64,000 bases of DNA from Zhihengliuella alba (GTDB taxonomy: Bacteria; Actinomycetota; Actinomycetes; Actinomycetales; Micrococcaceae). Below the pieces are notes generated by a model, which had not been told where the DNA came from, did no database searches, and saw nothing but the letters and a program-made list of their open reading frames with translations. The position numbers and the translations under genes are program-made. The DNA lies in assembly GCF_039538765.1 (NCBI RefSeq), contig NZ_BAABCJ010000001.1, positions 1-64,000 of the forward strand, in the 5' to 3' direction. Below are positions 49,915 to 59,375 of the stretch, in pieces (position 1 is the first letter of the stretch; the number at the start of each line of letters is the position of its first letter).

Positions 49915-52900
49915 ATGTTCAAGAAGGTGTTGGTCGCCAATCGCGGCGAGATCGCGATTCGCGCATTCCGTGCCGGGTACGAGCTCGGCGCGAAGACCGT
50001 GGCCGTGTACCCCTACGAGGATCGGGGCTCGATCCACCGCCAGAAGGCCGACGAGTCCTACCAGATCGGCGAGGAGGGGCACCCGGTCCGGGCCTACCTC
50101 GACGTCGAGGAGGTCGTCCGGGTCGCCCGCGAGGCGGGCGTCGACGCGATCTACCCCGGATACGGGTTCCTCTCCGAGAACCCCGACCTGGCACGGGCCG
50201 CCCGCGACGCGGGCATCACCTTCATCGGCCCGCCCCCCGAGGTGCTCGAGCTCGCCGGTAACAAGGTCGCCGCGCTCAAAGCGGCCCGCGCCGCCGGCAT
50301 CCCCGTGCTGGAGTCCTCGGAGCCGAGCGACGACGTCGACTTCCTCCTCGCCGAGGCCGACCGGATCGGCTTCCCGATCTTCGTCAAGGCCGTCGCCGGC
50401 GGCGGCGGGCGCGGCATGCGCCGCGTGGACCGGCGCGAGGACCTCCCGGAGTCCCTCGGCGCGGCGATGCGCGAGGCCGGGACCGCCTTCGGCGACTCCA
50501 CCGTCTTCCTCGAGCAGGCCGTCCTGCGCCCGCGGCACATCGAGGTCCAGATCCTCGCCGACGGCCAGGGCGACGTCGTCCACCTGTTCGAGCGCGACTG
50601 TTCGCTGCAGCGCCGCCACCAGAAGGTCATCGAGATCGCCCCGGCGCCGAACCTGGACGAGGACATCCGGCAGGCGCTGTACGCCGATGCCGTGAAGTTC
50701 GCCAAGGCGCTGGACTACCAGAACGCCGGCACGGTCGAGTTCCTCGTGGACACCGTCGGCGACCGGGCCGGGCAGCACGTCTTCATCGAGATGAACCCGC
50801 GCATCCAGGTGGAGCACACCGTCACGGAGGAGATCACCGACGTCGACCTGGTCTCCTCGCAGATGCGCATCGCCGCGGGCGAGACGCTGGAGCAGATCGG
50901 CATCCGCCAGGAGGACCTGCGGATCCGCGGCGCGGCGATGCAGTGCCGCATCACCACCGAGGACCCGGCCAATGGCTTCCGCCCGGACGTGGGCACCATC
51001 AGCGTCTACCGCTCCGCGGGCGGCTCCGGCGTCCGGCTCGACGGCGGCACCGTCTTCACCGGCGCGGAGGTCTCCCCGCACTTCGACTCCATGCTGGTGA
51101 AGCTCACCTGCCGCGGCCGGGACTACGAGATGGCCGTCCGGCGCGCCCGGCGCGCGCTGGCGGAGTTCCGCATCCGCGGCGTCGCCACGAACATCCCGTT
51201 CCTGATGAACGTCCTGGACGACCCCCAGTTCGTCGCCGGGGACGTGGCCACGGACTTCATCGACTCCCGGCCGGACCTGCTGGTCGGGAACCGGTCGCAG
51301 GACCGCGGCACCAAGGCGCTGACGTACCTCGCCGAGGTCACGGTCAACAAGCCGCACGGCGAGCGGATCGAGGGCATCGACCCGCGCCAGAAGCTCCCGC
51401 GCTTCCCCGGCGACAAGTCGGAGCAGCCCGAGCGCAGCCCGTTCGACGGCCCGGCCGGCGCCGTCCCGCCGGACGGCTGGCGGCAGGTGCTGCTCGAGAA
51501 GGGCCCGGAGGGCTTCGCCGCCCACCTGCGCTCCACCGAGGCCGTCGCGGTCACCGACACGACGTTCCGCGACGCGCACCAGTCGCTGCTGGCCACGCGC
51601 GTCCGCACGCGCGACCTGCTCGCCGCGGCCCCGGCCATGGCGCACACGCTGCCGGGGCTGTTCTCGATGGAGGTGTGGGGCGGGGCGACGTACGACGTCG
51701 CGCTGCGCTTCCTCGGCGAGGACCCCTGGCGCCGGCTCGAGCTGCTGCGGGCCGAGCTTCCGAACGTCCCGCTGCAGATGCTGCTGCGCGGACGCAACAC
51801 GGTCGGCTACACGCCGTACCCCACCGAGGTCACGGACGCGTTCGTCGCCGAGGCGGCCGAGACCGGCATCGACATCTTCCGGATCTTCGACGCCCTGAAC
51901 GATGTGAGCCAGATGGCCCCGGCCATCGCCGCGGTGCGCAAGACCGGCACGGCCGTCGCGGAGGTCGCCCTCTGCTACACCGGCAACCTCACGGACCCGG
52001 ACGAGAAGCTCTACACGCTGGACTACTACCTGTCGCTGGCCCGGCAGATCGTCGACGCCGGCGCGCACATCCTGGCGATCAAGGACATGGCCGGGCTCCT
52101 GCGCCCGGCCGCGGCCCGGCAGCTCGTCTCGGCCCTGCGCGCCGAGCTCGACCTGCCCGTGCACCTGCACACGCACGACACCGCCGGCGGCCAGCTGGCC
52201 ACCATCATGGCGGCGATCGACGCCGGCGTCGACGCCGTGGACACGGCCGTCGCGTCCATGGCCGGCACCACCAGCCAGGTCTCGATGTCGGCCCTCGTCG
52301 CCGCGCTCGAGCACACCGAGCGGGACACGGGTCTGGACCTGGGCGCCGCGGCGGCCATGGAGCCGTACTGGGAGGCCGTGCGGGCGATGTACGCGCCATT
52401 CGAGTCCGGCCTCGCCGGGCCCACCGGGCGCGTCTACCGGCACGAGATCCCCGGCGGCCAGCTCTCCAACCTGCGCCAGCAGGCCATCGCCCTGGGGCTG
52501 GGGGAGCGGTTCGAGGCCATCGAGGACATGTACACGGCCGCGAACGCGATCCTCGGCCGGCTGGTGAAGGTGACGCCGTCCTCGAAGGTCGTCGGCGACC
52601 TGGCCCTGCAGCTCGTCGGCGCCGGCGTGGACCCCGCGGCCTTCGAGGCGAACCCGCAGGCGTACGACATCCCGGAGTCCGTCATCGGCTTCCTCTCCGG
52701 AGAGCTCGGCGACCCGCCCGGGGGCTGGCCGGAGCCGTTCCGGTCCAAGGCGCTCGAGGGCCGCAACGTCAAGGTCCGCCTGGAGGAGCTCGAGGCCGAG
52801 GACTCGCAGGCGCTGCAGGCCGACTCGGCCACGCGCCGGTCCACGCTCAACCGGCTCCTCTTCCCGGGCCCGACCCGGGACTTCGAGGACCTGCGGGCCC

Positions 52901-53364
52901 AGTACGGCGACGTCTCCATCCTCGGCACGCGGGACTACCTGTACGGCATGACCCCGGGAGCCGAGCACGTCATCAGCCTCGGCAAGGGCGTCCGCCTGCT
53001 CGTGACCCTGCAGGCCATCGGCGAGCCGGACGAGAAGGGCATGCGCACGGTGATGTGCACGCTCAACGGGCAGATGCGCCAGATCACGGTGCGGGACCGC
53101 AACGTCGAGTCCACGGTCAAGGCCGCGGAGAAGGCGGACCCGGGCAACACCGGGCACGTCGCCGCGCCGTTCGCCGGCGCGGTCACCGCCACGGTGGAGG
53201 TCGGGGACACGGTCGAGGCCGGCGGCACCGTCGCCACCATCGAGGCGATGAAGATGGAGGCGGCCATCACCACGCCGGTCGCTGGCCGCATCGCCCGGAT
53301 CGCCATCGCCGGCACGGCCCAGGTCGACGGCGGCGACCTGCTCCTGGTGATCGATCCCGCCTGA
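49915..53364 (+). CDS. pyc: Pyruvate carboxylase
   Basis: 1,149 residues. The ATG at 49915 follows AGGAG. Domain order is complete: biotin carboxylase (FKKVLVANRGEIAIRAFRAG, FVKAVAGGGGRGMRRVD, FIEMNPRIQVEHTVTEEITD), carboxyltransferase (TDTTFRDAHQSLLATRVRTR, GRNTVGYTPYPTEV, HTHDTAGGQLATIMAAIDAG), tetramerisation region, and biotinyl domain with the lysine in EAMKMEAAI. It makes oxaloacetate from pyruvate and bicarbonate, the main anaplerotic step during growth on C3 compounds or propionate. Confidence 0.97.
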   Translation: MFKKVLVANRGEIAIRAFRAGYELGAKTVAVYPYEDRGSIHRQKADESYQIGEEGHPVRAYLDVEEVVRVAREAGVDAIYPGYGFLSENPDLARAARDAGITFIGPPPEVLELAGNKVAALKAARAAGIPVLESSEPSDDVDFLLAEADRIGFPIFVKAVAGGGGRGMRRVDRREDLPESLGAAMREAGTAFGDSTVFLEQAVLRPRHIEVQILADGQGDVVHLFERDCSLQRRHQKVIEIAPAPNLDEDIRQALYADAVKFAKALDYQNAGTVEFLVDTVGDRAGQHVFIEMNPRIQVEHTVTEEITDVDLVSSQMRIAAGETLEQIGIRQEDLRIRGAAMQCRITTEDPANGFRPDVGTISVYRSAGGSGVRLDGGTVFTGAEVSPHFDSMLVKLTCRGRDYEMAVRRARRALAEFRIRGVATNIPFLMNVLDDPQFVAGDVATDFIDSRPDLLVGNRSQDRGTKALTYLAEVTVNKPHGERIEGIDPRQKLPRFPGDKSEQPERSPFDGPAGAVPPDGWRQVLLEKGPEGFAAHLRSTEAVAVTDTTFRDAHQSLLATRVRTRDLLAAAPAMAHTLPGLFSMEVWGGATYDVALRFLGEDPWRRLELLRAELPNVPLQMLLRGRNTVGYTPYPTEVTDAFVAEAAETGIDIFRIFDALNDVSQMAPAIAAVRKTGTAVAEVALCYTGNLTDPDEKLYTLDYYLSLARQIVDAGAHILAIKDMAGLLRPAAARQLVSALRAELDLPVHLHTHDTAGGQLATIMAAIDAGVDAVDTAVASMAGTTSQVSMSALVAALEHTERDTGLDLGAAAAMEPYWEAVRAMYAPFESGLAGPTGRVYRHEIPGGQLSNLRQQAIALGLGERFEAIEDMYTAANAILGRLVKVTPSSKVVGDLALQLVGAGVDPAAFEANPQAYDIPESVIGFLSGELGDPPGGWPEPFRSKALEGRNVKVRLEELEAEDSQALQADSATRRSTLNRLLFPGPTRDFEDLRAQYGDVSILGTRDYLYGMTPGAEHVISLGKGVRLLVTLQAIGEPDEKGMRTVMCTLNGQMRQITVRDRNVESTVKAAEKADPGNTGHVAAPFAGAVTATVEVGDTVEAGGTVATIEAMKMEAAITTPVAGRIARIAIAGTAQVDGGDLLLVIDPA

Positions 53365-53413
53365 TCCCGGGAGTCCCGCCGCGCGGCCACCGCGCGGCGA
53401 CGGCTCGGCGAGC

Positions 53414-53469
53414 CGCCGGAGGGCCGGTCCCGCACCCCCGCCCAGGGGTGCGGGACCGGCCCTCCGGCG
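53414..53469 (+). terminator. Very long terminator hairpin behind pyc
   Basis: A perfect 23-bp stem (53416-53438 with 53445-53467), extendable to 25 bp, closes the loop cgccca. A smaller cggctc/gagccg hairpin precedes it. The tail is ttcc only. Confidence 0.85.
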
Positions 53470-53521
53470 CTTCCGCGCGTAGGTTAGGGTATTGCTGACT
53501 TCAGGCCGACGGGCCGCTGCT

Positions 53522-53599
53522 CACCGACCACAGGGTTCACCGACCACAGGGTTCACCGACCACAGGGTTCACCGACCACAGGGTTCACCGACCACAGGA
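53522..53599 (+). repeat. Five 16-bp tandem repeats in the 5' leader of the MinD-like gene
   Basis: The unit caccgaccacagggtt is repeated head to tail, four times perfectly and a fifth time for 14 bases, ending at the ribosome-binding site GGAAGGGG of the next gene. A TAGGGT -10 candidate stands at 53485-53490, so the repeats would be in the transcribed leader. Confidence 0.92.
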
Positions 53600-53609
53600 A
53601 GGGGCCACC

Positions 53610-55064
53610 ATGGCTGACAAGGAACGCGAGGAGCACCCCGGCGACGACGCACGCGAGCAGGCGGCGGACTCGGCCGATGCGACAGCCGACGCGACGGCCG
53701 ATCAGGCCGCCTCCGCCGACGCGCCCGACCAGGCGGGGTCGTCGCAGTCCGACGCCGACCCGTCGGATCCCGCCGCCGGTGCTGCCGGATCCGTCAGCGC
53801 CGCCGACCCCGCGGTGTCCGATGCCGCAGAGACCAATACCGCGGAGCCCGAGGTCGCGGTGTCCGGTGCAGCGGAGAGCGATGCCGCGGAGCCCGAGGCC
53901 GCGGAGCCCGGCGAGTCGCAGGCGGCGTCGAACCAAGCCGATGACGAGTTCGTCGCCGCAATGGAGTTCCACCCCGCCGACGAGGTGGAGAGCGCCGCGA
54001 CGAGCCAGCAGGCCGTCGGGGCATCCGGCACGCGGTTCCCGGCGGCAGAGTCCGGCGCACGGCCGGGGGCGGCGTCGACCATCGCGGCCGGGGGAGCGGA
54101 GGCCGAATCGGCAACTCGCGAGGAGTCGGCGCCCAGGAAGGCCGAGCAGGCGAGCGACCTGACGGCGTCGCGCCTGCTGGAGCTGCCGCAGCGCGCCCCG
54201 GTGGCCGGCTGGCGCCGCTGGCTCTACAAGGCCACGTTCGGCCGCGTCAACGTCGGCGACTCGGACTCCGTCCGCCTGGCGCGCCTCACCGAGCACAAGA
54301 TCAAGGCGCCCCTGGAGGGCGGGACGCGGTTCGTGACCGTCCTGTCCCGGAAGGGCGGCGTCGGCAAGACCACCGTCACCACGCTGCTGGGCATGGCGCT
54401 CGCCAGCGTCCGCGAGGATCGGGTGATCGCGCTGGACGCGAATCCGGACCGGGGGACGCTCAGCGACCGCTCGCCGGGCGGCACCCGGTTCACCGCCCGC
54501 CACCTGGTGCAGAACCGGTTCATGATCGACTCGTTCTCCAAGTTCGCGCAGTACGCCGCGCGGGAGGGATCGCGCCTGCACGTTCTGGCCTCGGACACGG
54601 ACCCGAACGTCGCCCAGGCCTTCGACGACGCCGACTACCGCGCCGTGACCGATCTGGCGAGCAAGTTCTACTCGATCGTGCTCACCGACTCCGGCACCGG
54701 CATGGTCCACTCGGTCATGAAGGGATCGCTCGAGAAGTCCGACGTCGTGGTGCTGGTCTCCGGCGGCAGCGTCGACGAGGCGCGCCTCGCCTCGGAGACG
54801 CTGTCCTGGCTGGAGGCCCACGGCCGCACGGATCTGGCCGAGAAGGCGATCGTCGTCATCAACCAGTCGGCCGGGTTGGGCCGGGGCGTGAACATCGACG
54901 AGATCGAGGCGCACTTCGCCTCCCGAGTGGAGCACGTGGTGCGGCTGCCGTTCGACCCACATCTGGCCGAGGGCTCGCAGGTCGACATCGAGCGGCTCAA
55001 GCCCGCCACGCGGGAGGCGGCCATGGAGCTGGCCGCCCTGGTGGTGGACCAGCTGCGCGGCTGA
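53610..55064 (+). CDS. MinD/ParA-like ATPase with long acidic N-terminal region
   Basis: 484 residues. Residues 1 to about 190 are Ala/Asp/Glu/Ser-rich low complexity with AEPE and TADATADQA repeats. The conserved part begins LLELPQRAPVAGWRRWLYKA, as in EspI/MinD-like ATPases of actinobacteria. The Walker A is VLSRKGGVGKTTVTTLLGMA, and VIALDANPDRGTLSDR and the TDSGTGMVHSVMKGSLEKSD segment follow. No type VII secretion genes are near, so the secretion role of EspI cannot be assumed. The upstream 16-bp repeats are striking. Confidence 0.85.
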   Translation: MADKEREEHPGDDAREQAADSADATADATADQAASADAPDQAGSSQSDADPSDPAAGAAGSVSAADPAVSDAAETNTAEPEVAVSGAAESDAAEPEAAEPGESQAASNQADDEFVAAMEFHPADEVESAATSQQAVGASGTRFPAAESGARPGAASTIAAGGAEAESATREESAPRKAEQASDLTASRLLELPQRAPVAGWRRWLYKATFGRVNVGDSDSVRLARLTEHKIKAPLEGGTRFVTVLSRKGGVGKTTVTTLLGMALASVREDRVIALDANPDRGTLSDRSPGGTRFTARHLVQNRFMIDSFSKFAQYAAREGSRLHVLASDTDPNVAQAFDDADYRAVTDLASKFYSIVLTDSGTGMVHSVMKGSLEKSDVVVLVSGGSVDEARLASETLSWLEAHGRTDLAEKAIVVINQSAGLGRGVNIDEIEAHFASRVEHVVRLPFDPHLAEGSQVDIERLKPATREAAMELAALVVDQLRG

Positions 55065-55103
55065 CCGCCCCGCTGCCGTGCCCGCGGGGCGGCCTCCCGG
55101 CTC

Positions 55104-56927
55104 CTAGCGCGCTGGCTTGGTGCCGGAGTAGATATCGTCCACCACGGCCTGGAAGTCCTTCAGGACCTGCGCCCGCTTGAGCTTCATCGACGGGGTCAGG
55201 TGGCCCGAGTCCTCGGTGAAGTCGGACGGCACCACGCGGAACTCCTTGATCGCCTCGGCCTGCGAGACGGTCGTGTTTGCCTGGTCGATGATCTCCTGGA
55301 TCTCCGCCTTCAGCTTCGGATGGCCCGCGGCTTCGGCGACCGACATGTCGCCGAGCTCGTGCCGCTGCAGCCAGCCCGGCAGGGCCTCCTCGTCGATCGT
55401 GACGAGCGCCGAGATGAAGGGCTTCTGGTCGCCGAGCACCAGGCACTGCGAGACGATCGCGTGGGAGCGGATCTGGTCCTCGAGGAGCGCCGGGATCACG
55501 TTCTTGCCCCCCGCGGTCACGATGATCTCCTTCTTGCGCCCCGTGATCCGCAGGTAGCCGTCCGCGTCGAGCTCGCCGATGTCACCGGTGCGGAACCAGC
55601 CGTCCACGAACGCCTCCCCGGAGAGGTCCTCGCGGTTGTAGTAGCCGCGCATGACGCAGACGCCCTTGCCCAGGATCTCCCCGTCCTCGGCGATCTTCAC
55701 CGCGTTGCCCGGCAGGGGGGCTCCCACGGTGCCGATCTTGTTCAGCTTGGGAGTGTTCACGGTCAGCGGCGCCGTGGTCTCGGTGAGGCCGTAGCCCTCG
55801 AGGATCATCACGCCCATCCCGCGGAAGAAGTGGCCGAGCCGTTCGCCGAGCGGTGCCCCGCCCGAGACCGCGTACTCCACCTTGCCGCCCATCGCATGCC
55901 GGATCTTGGAGTACAGCAGCTTGTCGAACAGGGCGTGCTTGAGCTTCAGCGGCAGCGGCACGCGTCCGGAGTCCAGAGCGCGCGAGTACGCGATGGCCGT
56001 GTCCGCGCCGGCGTGGAAGATCTTGCCCTTGCCGCCGTCCTCCGCCTTGAGCATCGAGTTGTTGTAGACCTTCTCGAACACGCGGGGGACCGCGAGGAGG
56101 AAGGTGGGGGAGAAGGACTGCAGGTCGCCGAGGAGGTTCTTCACGTCCGGGGTGTGGCCCACCCGGGAACCGGTGGCGACGGCGAGGACGGCGATGAACC
56201 GTGCGAACACGTGCGCCAGCGGCAGGAACATGATGGTGGAGGCGCCGGGGTGGACGCAGTCGCCCATGACGGCCGCGGCGTTGTCGCTGAGGTCCACGAA
56301 GTTGTAGTGGGTGAGCTCGCAGCCCTTGGGCCGCCCGGTGGTGCCCGACGTGTAGATGATGGTCGCGACCGAGTCGAGGCGCAGCGACTTCCGCCGGCGC
56401 TCCAGCTCCGCGTCCGGCACCTCGGCGCCGGCCCGGCGCAGCTCGTCCAGGCCGTCGCCCTCGAGCTGCCACACGTGCTCCAGCGGCAGGTCCTCCTGCT
56501 CGGCGGCGGTGCGCACCACGTTCTCGTGCCGGCCCGTCTCCACGAAGGCCGCGCTCGCGCCCGAGTCGCCGAGGATCCAGGCGACCTGGCTCGGCGACGA
56601 CGTCTCGTACACCGGCACGGAGACGCAGCCGGCGAACCAGATCGCGAAGTCCGCGAGCGTCCACTCGTAGCGCGTGCGGGACATGATCCCGACGCGGGCG
56701 CCCTGCTCGACGCCGGCCGCGATCAGCCCCTTCGCCACTGCGCGCACGTCGCGGGCGAACTCGGCAGCCGAGACATCGCTCCACGACCCGTCCGCGGACG
56801 GGATGGAGAACAGCGCGTGGTCGGGCCGCTCCGTCTCCTGGCGCAGCACGAAGTCCGTGGTGTTGGCATCCTCGGGACTGATGACGAGGGGCGGGACGCT
56901 CTTCTCGCGCACGGGTGACGGGTGCAC
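55104..56927 (-). CDS. Long-chain acyl-CoA synthetase (FadD15-like)
   Basis: 607 residues from the GTG at 56927, chosen because TTGGAGGA precedes it; an upstream frame would add 28 residues without family support. The AMP-binding motif is IIYTSGTTGRPKGCELTH, and GYGLTETTAPLTVNTP, DGWFRTGDIGELDADGYLRI and GRKKEIIVTAGGKNV are the other adenylation motifs. It activates fatty acids with ATP and CoA. Its place near an acyltransferase and aroG matches mycobacterial fadD15. Confidence 0.93.
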   Translation of the reverse strand: MHPSPVREKSVPPLVISPEDANTTDFVLRQETERPDHALFSIPSADGSWSDVSAAEFARDVRAVAKGLIAAGVEQGARVGIMSRTRYEWTLADFAIWFAGCVSVPVYETSSPSQVAWILGDSGASAAFVETGRHENVVRTAAEQEDLPLEHVWQLEGDGLDELRRAGAEVPDAELERRRKSLRLDSVATIIYTSGTTGRPKGCELTHYNFVDLSDNAAAVMGDCVHPGASTIMFLPLAHVFARFIAVLAVATGSRVGHTPDVKNLLGDLQSFSPTFLLAVPRVFEKVYNNSMLKAEDGGKGKIFHAGADTAIAYSRALDSGRVPLPLKLKHALFDKLLYSKIRHAMGGKVEYAVSGGAPLGERLGHFFRGMGVMILEGYGLTETTAPLTVNTPKLNKIGTVGAPLPGNAVKIAEDGEILGKGVCVMRGYYNREDLSGEAFVDGWFRTGDIGELDADGYLRITGRKKEIIVTAGGKNVIPALLEDQIRSHAIVSQCLVLGDQKPFISALVTIDEEALPGWLQRHELGDMSVAEAAGHPKLKAEIQEIIDQANTTVSQAEAIKEFRVVPSDFTEDSGHLTPSMKLKRAQVLKDFQAVVDDIYSGTKPAR

Positions 56928-57041
56928 TGGATCCTCCAATCCATAGCGGGTCCGCGGCGGCTGACGCTGCCGGGCCGGTCCTTCGAGCCACGCATCGGTG
57001 GCCTGCATCACAATCCTACTGGATAGTAACCACGCGGTGCC

Positions 57042-57785
57042 TCAATAGCGGCCGAAGAACTCGGCGCTCTCGGCGAAGATCGTCTCCGCGTCGTAGTCCA
57101 GAGTGGCCACGTGGTAGCTCTCGGGCAACCGCGTCGCCCGTCGGTCCTCCGCCGGAGTGCCCACCCGGGCGTGGATGACCCCGGAGTCCGACGGCGGCAC
57201 GATGTGGTCCGTGTCCGAGGTGAACGTCGCGATCGGGGACACGACGAGCGGCAGACGCCGTCGTACGTGCTTCATGAGTGCGCCCAGCTGCGCCACGCCC
57301 GCCACGGGGGTGCGCGGGTACGCTCCCTCGTCCTGGCCGGGCCGGGCGATGTCGTTCGCGATCGCCGGCGTCGACTTCACCACGTGCCGCAGCAGCCCCG
57401 CGCTCCGCGCGCGGCGGTCCCCGAAGCTCAGGGCGGGGTTGACCAGGGCCAGGGCGGCCGGGCGGCGGTGCGTCGCGAGCTCGAGGGCCAGCGTGCCGCC
57501 CATCGAGAGCGCGCCGACGTAGACGCGGTCGTGATTGCGCTGCAGCTCGTCGTAGGCGTGCAGGACGGCGGCCGACCAACTCGGCCAGCGGGCGGAGACC
57601 AGGTCCTGCCAGGCGGTCCCGTGCCCGGGGAGCAGGGGGAGCGAGACCGCGAACCCACGTCGGCGCAGGTCCTCCGCCCACGGCTCGAGGCTGACGGGCG
57701 AGCCCGTGAAGCCGTGCACGAGCAGGACGGCCCGCCCGGTGGACCCGGCCGGTGGAATCGGCGATGTCGCGGTTGGCGATGTCAT
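57042..57785 (-). CDS. Alpha/beta hydrolase, carboxylesterase / monoacylglycerol lipase type
   Basis: 247 residues from the ATG at 57785 behind CAGGAG. The fold starts AVLLVHGFTGSPVSLEPWAE (oxyanion HGF). The nucleophile serine is in VGALSMGGTLALELA, the acid in TFTSDTDHIVP and the histidine in ESYHVATLDYDAETIF. The length and motif order match small bacterial carboxylesterases of the Est30 group. It lies between acyl-CoA synthetase and acyltransferase genes, so a glycerolipid-related substrate is plausible. Confidence 0.9.
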   Translation of the reverse strand: MTSPTATSPIPPAGSTGRAVLLVHGFTGSPVSLEPWAEDLRRRGFAVSLPLLPGHGTAWQDLVSARWPSWSAAVLHAYDELQRNHDRVYVGALSMGGTLALELATHRRPAALALVNPALSFGDRRARSAGLLRHVVKSTPAIANDIARPGQDEGAYPRTPVAGVAQLGALMKHVRRRLPLVVSPIATFTSDTDHIVPPSDSGVIHARVGTPAEDRRATRLPESYHVATLDYDAETIFAESAEFFGRY

Positions 57786-57930
57786 GGTGCGCTCCTGACC
57801 CACGGGACGCACCCGGCGATGCGGCGCGCCGGGCTCCCGTGTGCTTAGAGTAGATCGTAAGCGACGGCCGCGGTCACCCCGTCGGGCGCAACGGAAGACT
57901 GTTCTGTACGACAGGCGGAGGCAAGCACCG

Positions 57931-58680
57931 GTGTTCTATTGGGTCGTGAAGCGGTTCATCGTGGGTCCGCTCGTCAATCTGCTCTTCCGGCCCTGGGTCA
58001 AGGGACTGGACAACATCCCGGCCTCCGGCGGCGCCATCCTGGCCAGCAACCACCTCTCTGTCTCCGACTCGGTGTTCCTGCCGGTCGCCGTGGACCGGCC
58101 CGTGGTGTTCCTCGCCAAGAGCGAGTACTTCACCGGCCCCGGGCTCAAGGGCCGGGTCACCGCGGCGTTCTTCCGCATGTCCAACCAGCTGCCCATGGAC
58201 CGCTCCGGCGGCGCGGCCTCCGCCCGCTCGCTCGGCGCCGGGGAGAAGGCCCTGTTGGACGGCAAGCTGCTGGGCATCTACCCGGAGGGCACCCGCAGCC
58301 CGGACGGCCGGCTGTACCGCGGCAAGCTCGGCGTCGCCAAGCTCGCGCTGGCCACCGGCGTCCCCGTGGTGCCGATCGCCATGATCGGCACCGACAAGGT
58401 CCAGCCGATCGGGAAGACCGTCCCGAACATCCGCCGCGTCGGGATGATCATCGGGGAGCCGCTCGACTTCTCCCGCTACGCCGGCCTCGAGGACGACCGG
58501 TTCGTCCAGCGCTCCGTCAGCGACGAGATCATGTACGCGATCATGCGGCTCTCCGGCCAGGAGTACGTCGACGCGTACGCATCCACGGTCAAGGCGAAGC
58601 TGGATGCGCAGAAGAAGGAGGCCAAGGCCGAGGGGGCGCGGAAGGGCGCGGCCGGGGACGGTCCGGACGCCGCGGCGTGA
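57931..58680 (+). CDS. plsC: 1-acyl-sn-glycerol-3-phosphate acyltransferase family
   Basis: 249 residues from the GTG at 57931, with GGAGG nine bases ahead; the frame is open back to 57841 but lacks a ribosome-binding site there. The catalytic NHLSVSD (HX4D) is followed by FRMSNQLPMDRSGG and the glycerol-phosphate motif GIYPEGTRSPDGRLYRGKLG, then VPVVPIAMIGT. It adds the second acyl chain in phospholipid synthesis at the membrane. The lysine-rich C-terminal tail is probably disordered. Confidence 0.9.
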   Translation: MFYWVVKRFIVGPLVNLLFRPWVKGLDNIPASGGAILASNHLSVSDSVFLPVAVDRPVVFLAKSEYFTGPGLKGRVTAAFFRMSNQLPMDRSGGAASARSLGAGEKALLDGKLLGIYPEGTRSPDGRLYRGKLGVAKLALATGVPVVPIAMIGTDKVQPIGKTVPNIRRVGMIIGEPLDFSRYAGLEDDRFVQRSVSDEIMYAIMRLSGQEYVDAYASTVKAKLDAQKKEAKAEGARKGAAGDGPDAAA

Positions 58681-58735
58681 CGCGCCGGCGGTTCCCGCGC
58701 CCTCATCCGGGCACCGGCGCCGGGATGGCCCGCCG

Positions 58736-59296
58736 ATGACGGGCCAGGCCGCGGTCGCCAGGAGATGGCTGCTGGGCAGCGCCGGCGTGGGGTGCCTGGC
58801 CGGTGCCGCCTACCCGGGGCTCGGGGCCGCCTGGGCCGAGCCGAGCCATCCCTGGGGCGCTGCAGCGAGCGCGGTCGCAGGGATCCTCCTCCTGGTGCCG
58901 CTCATCGGGGTCCTCGTGCTCGGCATGCTTTCCCGGCGGGTCTTCCTCGGCCTCTACACGGCCGTCGTCGACGTCGTACTCGGGGGCCTCCTCGCCCTCT
59001 GGACCTGGTTCACGGTGCCCCCGGGAGCGGTGGTGGGCCTGTGGCTCCTCCTGGCCGGAGTCCTGTGGGGAGGAGGCAGCCCGGCCCTGCGGAAGGCCCT
59101 GCTCCGGGCCGGGCTCTGGACCGTGGGCGTCTCGCTCGTGATCGGTCAGCTGCTCCTCCTCCTGCCCGACTCCTGGGACTTCGTCGGCTCCGTTGCCCAT
59201 CTGGGGCTCGCCGCCTGGTTGGCGCACTCCAGTGCGGCCGCGGCCGGGCCGGGCAGCCGGGCCCCGCGCCCGGCACGGGACGAGGAGGCGCCTTGA
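58736..59296 (+). CDS. Hypothetical membrane protein
   Basis: 186 residues from the ATG at 58736, 55 bases behind the acyltransferase. Five or so hydrophobic helices are visible (SAVAGILLLVPLIGVLVLGM, FLGLYTAVVDVVLGGLLALW, GLWLLLAGVLWGGG, GVSLVIGQLLLLLPDSW, HLGLAAWLAHSSAAAAG). No known motif is seen. The ribosome-binding site is weak, so the start may be a little different. Confidence 0.65.
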   Translation: MTGQAAVARRWLLGSAGVGCLAGAAYPGLGAAWAEPSHPWGAAASAVAGILLLVPLIGVLVLGMLSRRVFLGLYTAVVDVVLGGLLALWTWFTVPPGAVVGLWLLLAGVLWGGGSPALRKALLRAGLWTVGVSLVIGQLLLLLPDSWDFVGSVAHLGLAAWLAHSSAAAAGPGSRAPRPARDEEAP

Positions 59297-59362
59297 CCCG
59301 GCAGCGTTGCGCGCGCCGACTGCTCACATTACGGACGGACTGGGAGGCGGCGTCGTCCGGGC

Positions 59363-59368
59363 CTACGC
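59363..59368 (+). promoter_or_regulatory. -10 element TACGCT of a leaderless aroG transcript
   Basis: TACGCT ends seven bases before the GTG at 59376 and no Shine-Dalgarno lies between. This spacing would start transcription at the start codon. No clear -35 is seen. Confidence 0.45.
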
Positions 59369-59375
59369 TTGTCGG

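Noticed and set aside
53522..53599. CRISPR or plasmid iterons before the MinD-like gene
   Set aside because: The 16-bp units are contiguous without spacers, and no replication initiator gene is near.
57841..57930. Upstream extension of the acyltransferase
   Set aside because: The frame is open but the residues are Arg-rich and unlike the family. A GGAGG-served GTG at 57931 gives the normal N-terminus.
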